Assembly: GCA_965276765.1 (NCBI GenBank)
Contig: OZ255627.1
Coordinates: forward strand, 1,178,001 to 1,242,000
Direction: 5' to 3'
Source of the DNA: G965276765 sp965276765
Lineage (GTDB): Bacteria > Actinomycetota > Acidimicrobiia > Acidimicrobiales > Palsa-688
Length of the DNA: 64,000 nt
Shown: piece after piece, positions 15,039 to 23,470 of the stretch
Numbering within the stretch: position 1 is the first letter of the stretch
How the letters are laid out: every line of letters starts with the position of its first letter
Notes under the pieces: model-generated
Told to the model about the DNA's origin: nothing
What the model saw: the letters and a program-made list of their open reading frames with translations, nothing else
Database searches by the model: none
Translations under genes and position numbers: made by a program

Positions 15039-16013
15039 CTAACCTCGAGCGGCGGTCACGAGCCTGGCCGCGGCGGCGAACGCCGGGTCCCCCGTCGCCG
15101 CCCAACCCCGCAGGCATGCCTCGACCAGCTTCACCTCGTGAGGGTCGCCGCTGCGGTACGCGGACCGGATGACATCGGTCGGCGGCGGGCCGCCGTCGGG
15201 CGGCTCCTCGTCGCTTTGCGATGACGAAGCGGCCGCGGGGGCGGCACCGTAGAGCCTGGCGTGCTCGGCGTGGACCTGGGCCAGGCCGGCGGCCAGGTCG
15301 CGGGGAGCCAGGTGGGGGGCGAAAAGCTCGACCGCCATGGCCCCGGTCACGCCGTGCAGCGCAACGATCCCCGGATGATCCAGGTAGTGACGCGCCGCCC
15401 GCCCGGCGGCGACCACCACGGCCAGGCGCAGGGCGGCCGCGTCGAGGCCCGCCGCCGCCTCGCCACTCCGGGCAGGCGCCACCTCGCCGGTCCGGTCTCT
15501 TGGTGGGCCGCCGGCCGGCCCGGAGGGGGCACCGGGCTCCCACCGGGCGGCCCAGTAGCCGAGGGCGCGGGCGAGCTCGGCCCGGCGAGGAGCGGTATCG
15601 GCGACGCCGACGGCCCGCACCGCATGGGCGGCGCGTATGGCCCCGTGGAAGAGGACCACCGCCAGCGCGGGGAGCAGCCTCGGTACCCAGAGCTCGACGA
15701 CGTGCTCCCAGCCCCACTCGTCGATCTCCCGTTCCAGCAACCCGATCCACTCGGGCAGTCGCCTGCGGTCGCCAAGGGCCTCACGCCACTCGAAGGCGGC
15801 CGGCGCCACCGGGTCGACGGGCGTACCCCCCGCCCGGGCAAAGCGGCGGGCCCACTCGTCGACCTCGTCGTCGCAACCGAGGGCGTCGAGCGCCTCGCAC
15901 GCCATGGGCCCGTGGTTGACGAAGCCGTTGGGCAGCTCGAATCCGGCTGCGGTGAGCCGCTCGAAGGCCTCGTCGAGCGTGGTCGTTGTCCCCGTCGCCT
16001 GCGATGACGTCAT
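15039..16013 (-). CDS. Questin-oxidase-like (DUF4243) protein
   Basis: A 324-aa helical protein, ATG 16013. Near the N-terminus it has GFVNHGPMACEALDALG, the NH-x-PM signature of the family. Fungal relatives perform Baeyer-Villiger-type ring cleavage of questin; bacterial members are uncharacterised and their cofactor is unknown. Two Pro/Ser-rich inserts break the helices at about residues 165-185 and 255-275. A SoxR/MerR-like inverted repeat lies 15 nt upstream of its start. Confidence 0.8.
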   Translation of the reverse strand: MTSSQATGTTTTLDEAFERLTAAGFELPNGFVNHGPMACEALDALGCDDEVDEWARRFARAGGTPVDPVAPAAFEWREALGDRRRLPEWIGLLEREIDEWGWEHVVELWVPRLLPALAVVLFHGAIRAAHAVRAVGVADTAPRRAELARALGYWAARWEPGAPSGPAGGPPRDRTGEVAPARSGEAAAGLDAAALRLAVVVAAGRAARHYLDHPGIVALHGVTGAMAVELFAPHLAPRDLAAGLAQVHAEHARLYGAAPAAASSSQSDEEPPDGGPPPTDVIRSAYRSGDPHEVKLVEACLRGWAATGDPAFAAAARLVTAARG

Positions 16014-16027
16014 GGTGCGAACGATAC

Positions 16028-16049
16028 GACCTCAAGTTCAGTTGAAGTC
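16028..16049. promoter_or_regulatory. SoxR/MerR-like inverted repeat upstream of the DUF4243 gene
   Basis: GACCTCAAGT and AGTTGAAGTC flank TC; eight of ten positions are symmetric. The element resembles the CCTCAAGTTAACTTGAGG box used by SoxR-type MerR regulators. No merR gene is in the window, so the regulator would act from elsewhere. Confidence 0.5.
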
Positions 16050-16153
16050 AAGAGGTTCCTCCGGGCTGGCCGTCCGGGGCCGACGGGCCCGACGAGCCCG
16101 ACGGGGCCAACAGCCTCGACAGCACCGAGGCAGCCCGGGCCGGCTCCCGACCG

Positions 16154-17288
16154 TCATCGGGTGGAGAAGCGAAGGACGACCTGACGGTACGTGCGTTCCG
16201 GCGGTCCCTCGCGGCGGGATTGGATCGGGCCGCGTGCGGCCGCCTCGACCACGGCGGGCCAGAAGCCGGCGGCCTCCTCGTTGCCGGCGTCGTAGGCGAC
16301 CTCCCAACGGCCCGGGCTCCGAGCGAAGAGGGCGGCGGCCGCCCGACGACCGACGCCGGCCCGGCGATGGGCCCTGACCACGAAGAACTCGGCAACCTCC
16401 CGGATGGACCCCGCCGCGACGGCATGCGCACCCGGTCCGGGTCGCCGAGCCGGGTCGACGTCGTCCGGCGTCGATCTGGTCAGGGCAAACCCCGCCAGCC
16501 GACCGTCATGGCGGACGAACCACGCCTCGCGGTCGGCCTCGACGAAGTAGAGGTCCAAGAAGCGATACACGAAGGTCCCGTGCTCGGTCAGCTCGTAGCC
16601 CCCGCGCCGACGAGAAGTCGTGGCGGTAGAGCTGCAGCAGGTTGGCAAGGGTCGCCTTGTCGGTCTCGGTCACAGCTTCGAGCTCAACCGGCCCGGGGGC
16701 GGAACCGGTCCCCGGGCCAGGAAGCTGCATGGCGAGCTCGATCTCGTCGTGCCGGGCGATGCCGTGCAGGCCGACGGCGGGGAGGGTGGGGTTGAGGACG
16801 CGTGCCGTGTCCGCTGCGCCGTTGTGCACCGCAACCATCCGAAACCCGCGCCGCTGGCAGAAACGCAGCGCTCGCGTGTTGTCGTTGGTCGTCACCAGCC
16901 AAACGCGACGGCATCCTCGCCGAGCGGCAACCTCCTGCAGGCGCCGCGTCAGGGCCGTGCCGATGCCAATCGACTCCCGGAGGGCATCGAGGGTCACGAT
17001 CTCGATCCGATCTGCGACTGGACGGTAGGTCAGAAGCCCCGCCGACCGACCGTCCACATCGGCGACGAGCGCAGGAAGCTCATCCGCCTCGTGGATCAGG
17101 CCGCGACTCACGACCTGCGTCGCACCCCACCGTTCGACCAGGATCTTCTGGACCCAGGACCTGTCGTCGGGTCCGGCCGGGCGCACGTCGATCCCGGCTG
17201 GCGATATCACGGTCTGCGTCGTCGGAGCCGGGTATGAGGACAGCCCATCGAGACCAACGATAACGTCGCCGTGATCGCTGAGGGCCAC
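16154..17288 (-). CDS. Tandem GNAT acetyltransferase fusion, apparent frameshift
   Basis: The first half (17288 or more likely GTG 17210 down to about 16720) is a GNAT domain: IDVRPAGPDDRSWVQKIL, then IGIGTALTRRLQEVAARRGC and LRFCQRRGFRMVAVH. After a Pro/Gly linker a second GNAT starts with VELEAVTETDKATLANLLQL and YRHDFSSARG, but its remainder, YELTEHGTFVYRFLDLYF through FFVVRAHRRAGVGRRAAAAL, is in the next frame and ends at 16154. Dropping one base from the C5 run at 16599-16603 gives a continuous DFSSARGYELTEHG. Substrates are unknown. Confidence 0.78.
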
Positions 17289-17394
17289 CTTCTCACGCTT
17301 GGCGAGGACATCAGCGATGCTGCAGCCTGCCGGTTAGTCTTCGGACCTTGCGGCAACCCGTTTCCTCCGCAGAGACCGTGCTGAGAGGTCACGC

Positions 17395-18345
17395 ATGAAG
17401 GCTGGCAATCTGAAGGTCCTTTACATCGCTGGGGCCCATCGCAGCGGAACGACGCTGCTGTCCGACGTGCTCGGCAGCTATGCGGGAATCACCGGAACGG
17501 GTGAGCTGCACGAGATCTGGGCCGGTTTGCTCTCAGGACGGCCCTGTGGATGCGGACAAAACCTCAATGCTTGTCCAGTGTGGAAGGCCGTCATCGACCA
17601 CCAGAGACAGCACGGCTCGGTTGCTAGCTGGACTCCTTCGCAGGCCGTGGAGTGGAGGAACGGCTCGGCGCGGGTTTGGCACACGCCCCGCCTCCTGGCC
17701 CAGGGGAGATTCGGTCGCTCGGGGTCGGCGGCAACCAACAGCTACCGGCGGCTAATGGCCGATACGTATCGAGCCGTCGCGGCGACGCAGCGCTCTCGTG
17801 TTGTCGTCGATTCGACCAAGGTGCCCGCCGGGGCGGCCCTGCTCGATGGTATGGAGGGAATCCAACCCTTTGTCCTTCATCTTGTCCGTGACCCCAGGGC
17901 GACCTGTCACTCGTGGGCCAGCAGGAAGGCCGCGAAGATTGCAGCCGATACCGATGATCTGACCCCGGTCGGGACCACATCGGCGGGTATGCGATGGCTG
18001 GGCTACAACGGCCTTACGGAGCTGCTGAGGTACTCGCCACGCGCGCCGTACAAGGTGCTGACGTACGAGGAGTTCATCACGTCTCCGCGAGCGACCCTTC
18101 GTTCCATCGGAACGTGGCTCGATGAGCCGCTCGAACCCGACCCCTTTCGCAGCGAGGCCGTAGTCGACCTGACGACCGGACACAGCGTCGCAGGAAACCC
18201 GAGCCGCTTCGACTCTGGCCCGAAGCAGCTTCGCATTGACGACCGTTGGAAGACCGAGATGCCGAGCCGTCAGAGAATCTACGTGAGCCTGCTTGCCGCT
18301 CCGTTGCAGTGGAAGTACGGATACTCCATCCTCGGCGCTTCGTAG
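17395..18345 (+). CDS. PAPS-dependent sulfotransferase family protein
   Basis: A 316-aa protein with the 5'-phosphosulfate loop IAGAHRSGTTLLSDVLG near residue 12-28 and the 3'-phosphate region VLHLVRDPRATCHSWASRK near 160-178. It also has CGCGQNLNACPVW, common in bacterial sulfotransferases. It would transfer sulfate from PAPS to a hydroxyl of an unknown acceptor. Base composition here is less GC-rich than in flanking genes and it has no functional partner nearby, suggesting relatively recent acquisition. Confidence 0.87.
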   Translation: MKAGNLKVLYIAGAHRSGTTLLSDVLGSYAGITGTGELHEIWAGLLSGRPCGCGQNLNACPVWKAVIDHQRQHGSVASWTPSQAVEWRNGSARVWHTPRLLAQGRFGRSGSAATNSYRRLMADTYRAVAATQRSRVVVDSTKVPAGAALLDGMEGIQPFVLHLVRDPRATCHSWASRKAAKIAADTDDLTPVGTTSAGMRWLGYNGLTELLRYSPRAPYKVLTYEEFITSPRATLRSIGTWLDEPLEPDPFRSEAVVDLTTGHSVAGNPSRFDSGPKQLRIDDRWKTEMPSRQRIYVSLLAAPLQWKYGYSILGAS

Positions 18346-18371
18346 GACCCATTGACCCGCACCGAGCGGCG

Positions 18372-19091
18372 CTACTTCTTCAGCCGGCGGCTGCCGGCAT
18401 GCCAGTCCTCCGGCGCGCCGGCCTCGCCCTGCTCGACTCCGAGGGCCCGGAGCTGCGGGACCTCCCGAAGGCTGCGCTTCATCTCGGCGAACCCGGGGAA
18501 GCCGGCCAGGCCGATCACGTGATCCCACAAGACGAGGGCGTCCTCGTCGCTCGGAAGCCGGGAGATGACCGGACCGAAGAACGCCACGCCGGCCGGCGGC
18601 CGAAAGTGGAGGATGGGGGTGCCGACGTCCTTGCCCGTGAGGGCCAGGGCCTCGTCGGTCTCGGCTCCGATCTCGGCGTCCCACGAGCCGTCGTCGAGCG
18701 CGGCGCTGAGGCCCGCCGGCAGGCGCACGGCCCGCAGGAGGGGCTCGACGAACTCCGGGGAGCCTCGCCGCCGGCCGGTGACGGCGGCCTCGGGAGCGGC
18801 ATCGAAGATCCCGGCTCCCAGGGCGGCGTAGAGCCGGCCGACCGCTTCTCGGCCGTGGTCGGCCCTGACCTTGGCCGCCACCCGCAGCAGCTTGAGCCCC
18901 GCCGTATGACCGGCCTCGTAGCCCTCGGGGAAGTGGGCGTCGTAGTCCACGTTCGAGTTGATCAGGCGCAGCGAGATGAACCGCCAGTCGACGTCATAGT
19001 GCCGCTGGGCCGCGACCGTGCGCACCCATCGACTGGTCATCCACGCAAACGGGCACACCGGGTCGAAGTAGAAGTTGAGATCGGCATCCAC
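18372..19091 (-). CDS. DsbA-fold protein related to mycothiol-dependent nitroreductase Rv2466c
   Basis: About 239 aa from GTG 19091, chosen because the first residues then read VDADLNFYFDPVCPFAWMTS as in the family. Similarity to Mycobacterium tuberculosis Rv2466c runs throughout: ISLRLINSN, VGTPILHFRPPAGVAFFGPV and SRLPSDEDALVLWDHV. The redox motif is C13-P-F-A16, so the second Cys of CPWC is replaced and a monothiol mechanism with mycothiol is likely. It follows TetR and hydrolase genes on the same strand by 125 nt. Confidence 0.83.
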   Translation of the reverse strand: MDADLNFYFDPVCPFAWMTSRWVRTVAAQRHYDVDWRFISLRLINSNVDYDAHFPEGYEAGHTAGLKLLRVAAKVRADHGREAVGRLYAALGAGIFDAAPEAAVTGRRRGSPEFVEPLLRAVRLPAGLSAALDDGSWDAEIGAETDEALALTGKDVGTPILHFRPPAGVAFFGPVISRLPSDEDALVLWDHVIGLAGFPGFAEMKRSLREVPQLRALGVEQGEAGAPEDWHAGSRRLKK

Positions 19092-19202
19092 GCACGCCAG
19101 CGTACGGGGCCCATCGCCGCTGGGAAATCTCCGGGGGATCTCGGCCGGGCCGCCGTCTTCGGCTCCCCAGCTCACGGCCACCGCCCGAGCCCAGACCCGA
19201 GA

Positions 19203-19236
19203 TCACGCCCCCGAGCTCACGCCCCCGAGCTCACGG
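19203..19236. repeat. 14-nt tandem repeat containing a stop codon (minus strand)
   Basis: TCACGCCCCCGAGC is repeated twice with a partial third element. On the minus strand each copy supplies a TGA; the one at 19217-19219 is the stop of the tetR gene. Confidence 0.85.
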
Positions 19237-19816
19237 CCGGCCCATCGTCGCCGGCCCTCCATCCGGAGAGCGCCACTTCGAGGCCTCTGACGAGCCGCTC
19301 GAAGCTGCGGTCGATGTCGAAGGGGAGCCCGAAACCTCCGCTCGTCTCGAGGGTGACGAAGCCGTGCAGGGCGGCACGCAGCGCCCGGGTGGCGTCGATG
19401 GCGTCGTCGCCATCGAGGTGGTAGCCGGCCAGGACGTCGGCGACGATCTGCACGACGGCCAGGTCGGTGGCGATGGCCTCGACGTCGCCGGCCGCCGAGG
19501 CCCGTTGGATCGCCGCATACCGGCCCGGGTGCCGGTGGGCCCAGGCCCGGTAGGCGTGGGACATCGACAGGATGGCGTCGGCGCGGCTGCGGCCGGCCGT
19601 GGCCCGAGTGAGGGTGCTCGCCAGCTCGTTCTTCGCTCGCATGGCGATGCTGCGTTGCAGGCCGTCCATGCCGTCGATGTGCTTGTAGAGCGACGGTTGA
19701 CGGACGCCGAGGCGCTGGGCGACCGCGGCCAGGGTGAGACCCGGTAGGCCGACCTCGTCGGCGAGCTCCTCGGCCTCGGTGACGACCCTGGCCTCGTTGA
19801 GCCCGGCTCTAGGCAC
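19217..19816 (-). CDS. TetR-family regulator (WHG-type C-terminal domain)
   Basis: A 199-aa protein, ATG 19816. The HTH lies at about residues 22-60 (LPGLTLAAVAQRLGVRQPSL then YKHIDGMDGL). The ligand domain has RAWAHRHPGRYAAIQRASA and AALHGFVTLETSGGFGLPFD, characteristic of the TetR_C WHG group. It overlaps the end of the alpha/beta hydrolase by 8 nt, so both are cotranscribed and it probably represses its own operon at the paired sites 20646-20681. Confidence 0.92.
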   Translation of the reverse strand: MPRAGLNEARVVTEAEELADEVGLPGLTLAAVAQRLGVRQPSLYKHIDGMDGLQRSIAMRAKNELASTLTRATAGRSRADAILSMSHAYRAWAHRHPGRYAAIQRASAAGDVEAIATDLAVVQIVADVLAGYHLDGDDAIDATRALRAALHGFVTLETSGGFGLPFDIDRSFERLVRGLEVALSGWRAGDDGPAVSSGA

Positions 19817-20642
19817 GGCCGTTCACCGTGTCGACGAAGCGCAGGACCGCCGGGGCGGTCAGGTCGGGCCGTTGCGACTGGGGGTAGTGCCCGGCGTCGG
19901 GGACCATGACGACCGTCCCTTCGGTGGCGCCGGCGATCCATTCGGCCTCGCCGCTTTGGTCGGGGAAGTCGGGGTCGAGGTCGCCCATGACGACAAGCGT
20001 CGGCGCCGACACGTCGGCGATGGCGGCCGCGGCGGCGGCATGGCTGGTGCGGGCCGTGAGGGAGAACGCCCGGGCGTGACCCGGCCTGCGGATGCTCGCC
20101 ACGACCCGGCTGCGGTAGTCGTCGAAGTCGACCGGTCGGCGGCCGGCGTAGAGCTTGGGCAGGTAGGCCTTCCAGGTGGTGGCCGCCCACGGTCGAGCCA
20201 TGACGATCCTGAGCATGACCCGGGTGAGGACGTTCGCCTCGGGGTCACGGACGAACGGGCCGACGAGGACGAGCCCGGCGACGAGCTCGGGCCTGCGGGC
20301 GGCGACGAGCACGGCCGAACCAGCAGCCATGGAGTTGCCGACGACCACGGCGGGGCCACCGAGCTCATCGATCAGGGCGGCCACGTCGGTGGCCGTCTCC
20401 TCGTCGCCGTAGGAGGCGAACGAGGTGTCGCTTTCGCCGTGGCCACGAAGGTCGGTGCACGCCACCCGGTACCCGGCCTCCCGCAGCGTCGGGGCGAGGA
20501 ACCGGTAGGCGTCGCGCAGGTCACCCATCCCCGGTACGAGCACGACGAGGGGGCCGGCACCCTCCACCTCGTAGGCGACCCGCCCGTCGGGACGGGTGAG
20601 GGAGCGGGTGGGGATGGCCGGTCGCACGAGGTTCGATGTCAT
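19809..20642 (-). CDS. Alpha/beta hydrolase
   Basis: A 277-aa hydrolase with the nucleophile elbow GNSMAAG (S104), an oxyanion-type VPGMGDLRDAYRFLAP, acid MGDLDPDF and His in VPDAGHYPQSQRPD. It acts on an ester, epoxide or similar bond; substrate unknown. The ATG at 20642 lies 3 nt from a TetR-type operator and the tetR gene overlaps its 3' end, so ligand and substrate may be related. Confidence 0.9.
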   Translation of the reverse strand: MTSNLVRPAIPTRSLTRPDGRVAYEVEGAGPLVVLVPGMGDLRDAYRFLAPTLREAGYRVACTDLRGHGESDTSFASYGDEETATDVAALIDELGGPAVVVGNSMAAGSAVLVAARRPELVAGLVLVGPFVRDPEANVLTRVMLRIVMARPWAATTWKAYLPKLYAGRRPVDFDDYRSRVVASIRRPGHARAFSLTARTSHAAAAAAIADVSAPTLVVMGDLDPDFPDQSGEAEWIAGATEGTVVMVPDAGHYPQSQRPDLTAPAVLRFVDTVNGRA

Positions 20643-20645
20643 GCA

Positions 20646-20710
20646 GCTATGCTACATAGCCGTACAGCTAGGGTCAATAGCCATTCCAGGAAGCGACGAT
20701 AAGGAATGGC
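20646..20710. promoter_or_regulatory. Paired TetR operators and an adjacent hairpin
   Basis: GCTATGCTACATAGC (20646-20660) and GCTAGGGTCAATAGC (20667-20681) are both 15-nt GCTA-N7-TAGC elements, 21 bp apart, two helical turns. Next to them GCCATTCC (20680-20687) and GGAATGGC (20703-20710) form a perfect 8-bp inverted repeat, which could end transcription coming from the gene at 20803-21321. The operators overlap the expected promoter of the hydrolase-tetR operon. Confidence 0.78.
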
Positions 20711-20802
20711 GCCGCCAGGTGCACTCGGGCCTCCCCCGGCGCCGTCTTCGTCCGATCCGCCGTCGGGCGTTGCCCCTACTCTTTCCCACCGCCCCACAAC
20801 TT

Positions 20803-21321
20803 TCAGCCCACCTCGACGGGGGTATCGACGGCTGGGAGCACCGCCGCCCGCCGGCGTCGGTCGAGAGCCCAGCTGGTCAGGAGATAGCCGGGGATGGTGG
20901 GGCCGACACCGAGCAGGGTCCCCGAGATGGGCCCGATGGCCATCCCGGCATAGCCGGCGATCTGGAAGCCGAGGCCGGTGAACAGGGCGATGAGCGATCC
21001 GCCCATGCCGCGCGCATGGATGGTGACCCATCGGGCCCCGAGCACCCGCCGGCCTCGAGGCGTCGCGGCCCAGAACCCCATGCCGAGCAGCCCGAGGGTC
21101 GGCCCCACGATGATCTGGAACACCGAGACGGAGGGGGCGTGGCGGAGGCCGACGACCACGCCGAGGATCAGGGCCGGCGGCATGATGGCGGCGTAGATCC
21201 GACCGAGCTGCGGATGGCGGGAGCTTCGTTGCTTGGGGCGCAGCGCGATGAACGACCCGAGCACGAGGAGGGCCATGGCACCGAGGCCGTGCAGCAGACC
21301 GGCGATGGAGAAGAGTGTCAT
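20803..21321 (-). CDS. DUF2306-like four-to-five helix membrane protein
   Basis: A 172-aa integral membrane protein, ATG 21321, with His residues in LLHGLGAMALLVLG and TIHARGMGGSLIAL and the loop RPKQRSSRHPQLGRIYAA that characterises DUF2306. Paired His residues near helix ends suggest possible heme or metal binding, but function is unknown. Confidence 0.75.
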   Translation of the reverse strand: MTLFSIAGLLHGLGAMALLVLGSFIALRPKQRSSRHPQLGRIYAAIMPPALILGVVVGLRHAPSVSVFQIIVGPTLGLLGMGFWAATPRGRRVLGARWVTIHARGMGGSLIALFTGLGFQIAGYAGMAIGPISGTLLGVGPTIPGYLLTSWALDRRRRAAVLPAVDTPVEVG

Positions 21322-21405
21322 GCTTCGAGCGTGATCCTCGAGCGGCGACGTGTCGTCTGGCCGGCGGAAGATTGTCGTGTCCCCCTCCGGGCCGACCGCT
21401 CCTGA

Positions 21406-21445
21406 CTTCAGGTCGCCCAGCCTCAGGTCGCCCAGCTTCAGGTCG
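21406..21445. repeat. 15-nt tandem repeat x3 carrying the stop codon (minus strand)
   Basis: CTTCAGGTCGCCCAG, CCTCAGGTCGCCCAG and a partial CTTCAGGTCG. On the minus strand three TGA stops result, all in the response-regulator frame; the first met is at 21438-21440. Confidence 0.95.
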
Positions 21446-22106
21446 AGTGCGGCTCGCCCGGTCTGACGACCTCGTGGTCGAAGGCGAAGACGATGGCGCC
21501 GGCCCGGTCACGGACGCCGAGCTTGGAGAAGACCCTGCCGACGTGGGTCTTGACCGTGCCCTCACCGACGAAGAGCGTCCCGGCGATCTCGGCGTTGGAC
21601 TTGCCCCTGCCCACCAGGCGCAGCACGTCGAGCTCCCGGTCCGTGAGCGTGGCCAGGTCACGACGTGCTCCGGGGTCGGTCGCAGGGTCGCTGCGGTAGC
21701 GGACGAGGACCCGCCCGCAGATCGATGGGTCCAGCCAGCCGTCGCCGCCGGCCACGGCCCGCACCGCCCGTTGGATGTCCTCGGCCGGCGCGTCTTTCAG
21801 ACAGAACCCCGAGGCGCCGGCCCGTAGCGACGACGCCAGGGCGGCGTCGTCGTCGAAGGTCGTGAGGATCATCACCCGCGCCGCGGGATCGGAGCGGACC
21901 AGCCGCCGGGTGGCCTCCACCCCGTCGACGACGGGCATTCGCACGTCCATCACCACGACGTCGGGGCGATGGCGACCGACCTCCTCGACAGCGGTGGCCC
22001 CGTTCGCGGCCTCCCCGACGACCTCAAATCCGTAGACGGGACGCAGGATCGTCCGCATCCCGGCCCTGGCCAGCTCCTGGTCGTCGACGAGGACCACCCT
22101 GATCAC
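21438..22106 (-). CDS. NarL/LuxR-type response regulator
   Basis: A 222-aa regulator: receiver domain with DD at 8-9, phospho-acceptor D54 (VVMDVRMP), Thr in LTTFDD and Lys in CLKDAP, then a LuxR HTH (LTDRELDVLRLVGRGKSNAE then GEGTVKTHVGRVFSKL). It lies 30 nt downstream of its histidine kinase in the same operon. Such pairs often sense envelope or membrane stress. Confidence 0.94.
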   Translation of the reverse strand: MIRVVLVDDQELARAGMRTILRPVYGFEVVGEAANGATAVEEVGRHRPDVVVMDVRMPVVDGVEATRRLVRSDPAARVMILTTFDDDAALASSLRAGASGFCLKDAPAEDIQRAVRAVAGGDGWLDPSICGRVLVRYRSDPATDPGARRDLATLTDRELDVLRLVGRGKSNAEIAGTLFVGEGTVKTHVGRVFSKLGVRDRAGAIVFAFDHEVVRPGEPHST

Positions 22107-22136
22107 GACGCCCCCCGCATCACGACAGGACCCGGA

Positions 22137-23306
22137 TCACGCCGGCAACGCCGCCCGCACGACCCAGGTCGTGCCGTCGGAGCCGGCATCGAGCCGGCCC
22201 CCGACGGCGGCTACCCGCTCTCGCATGGCGACGAGGCCCATACCCGATGGCGCGCCCCCCGTGCCCCCCGTGGCTGCCGACGGCGGAGACGGGGGGCAGG
22301 GGTTGGCAACGCACAGCTCCACCCCGCCACGGTCGTCGATGGCCAGGTCGATGTCGGCGCAATGATCGGGAGCGTGGCGGCCGACGTTGGCCAGCGCCTC
22401 CTGCACGATCCGAAACAACACGAGCCCCCTCGGCCCCGACACCACCGCAGGGTCGCCCCGGACGCGACACGCCAGCTCGAGGCCGGCCCTTCGGTACTCG
22501 TCCACCAACCCGGCGACGTCGGGAGCCCCGGGTTGAGGAGGTAGGACGGAGCCGACGCCTGCCGTTCCGGCGGCTGCCGTGCCGGCGCCTGGCGTTCCCG
22601 ATGCGCCCTCGCCGAGCACCCGGACCACCGAGCGAAGATCGTCGAGGCTGCGGCGAGCCAGACGCTCCGCCTCTTCTATGGCGGCGGCGGCCTCGGCCGG
22701 CGAGTCCCGCACGGCCAGCCGGGCGCCACCGAGGTGGAGGACCGTCACGGCGAGGGTGTGCGCCACGACGTCGTGGAGATCGTGCGCCAGCTTTTGGCGC
22801 TCGGCGACCGCGGCGGCGGCCGCGGCGGCGGCCTCGGCCGCGTGCACCCGCTCCACCAGCTCGATGCGATGCCCGGCGAGCCACGACCCCCAGAATCCGG
22901 CCGAGATGCCGGCGACCCAGCTCAGCCAGCCGAGCGTCGAGGTCGAGATCGCGGGGACGGCGACGAACACAATGGCGAAGCCCCAGACGATGAGCCCGCG
23001 TCGGAGCGGTTGACCCAAGGCCACGTATCCGGCGACGATAACGACGACAAACCAGCCGATATCGCCCGACTGTCCACCGGTCAGACCCCAGACGGCAACG
23101 GGGAGCACGAACGCAGGTCCCGCCGTCCACCAGCCGCGTCCTGCGTCGAGCGATCCGGTGGCTCCGACGATCACGACCACCCCGACAAGGCCGAGAAGCG
23201 CAGGCCAGAGGGCGCCCCCACCCGTCGCCGTCTGGACCAGGCCACCGGCGGCGATGGCGAACACGGCGGCACCGGCGACGAGCCGCGCCCGCGGAGACAG
23301 GACCAC
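22137..23306 (-). CDS. NarL-type sensor histidine kinase
   Basis: A 389-aa kinase starting at GTG 23306. Four to five membrane helices cover residues 8-145 with no large external domain. A coiled segment (VERVHAAEAA then poly-Ala) leads into the HisKA_3 box KLAHDLHDVVAHTL with phospho-acceptor H178. The ATPase has VQEALANVGRHAPDH and GMGLVAMRERV. Residues 235-255 are a Gly/Ala/Thr low-complexity linker. It would phosphorylate the regulator encoded next. The intramembrane input resembles LiaS/DesK-type kinases. Confidence 0.92.
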   Translation of the reverse strand: MVLSPRARLVAGAAVFAIAAGGLVQTATGGGALWPALLGLVGVVVIVGATGSLDAGRGWWTAGPAFVLPVAVWGLTGGQSGDIGWFVVVIVAGYVALGQPLRRGLIVWGFAIVFVAVPAISTSTLGWLSWVAGISAGFWGSWLAGHRIELVERVHAAEAAAAAAAAVAERQKLAHDLHDVVAHTLAVTVLHLGGARLAVRDSPAEAAAAIEEAERLARRSLDDLRSVVRVLGEGASGTPGAGTAAAGTAGVGSVLPPQPGAPDVAGLVDEYRRAGLELACRVRGDPAVVSGPRGLVLFRIVQEALANVGRHAPDHCADIDLAIDDRGGVELCVANPCPPSPPSAATGGTGGAPSGMGLVAMRERVAAVGGRLDAGSDGTTWVVRAALPA

Positions 23307-23417
23307 GCGGCAATCCTAGGGACGGGCTCATCTGGCAGCGTCGGCCCCCGGGGTGATCCGGGTCTCTGCCCCCGGGTAGAGGCCCGCCGGATGACCGCGA
23401 CGGCGCCAAGTCCTTAA

Positions 23418-23443
23418 GTTGCGCTGAACTCCCCCGTCGCAAC
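23418..23443. promoter_or_regulatory. Inverted repeat upstream of the XRE-cupin gene
   Basis: GTTGCG (23418-23423) and CGCAAC (23438-23443) are separated by 14 nt and lie 28 nt upstream of the XRE start, a possible autoregulatory site. Confidence 0.4.
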
Positions 23444-23470
23444 GAGGCGAACGTCTGAGACAATAGGTCG

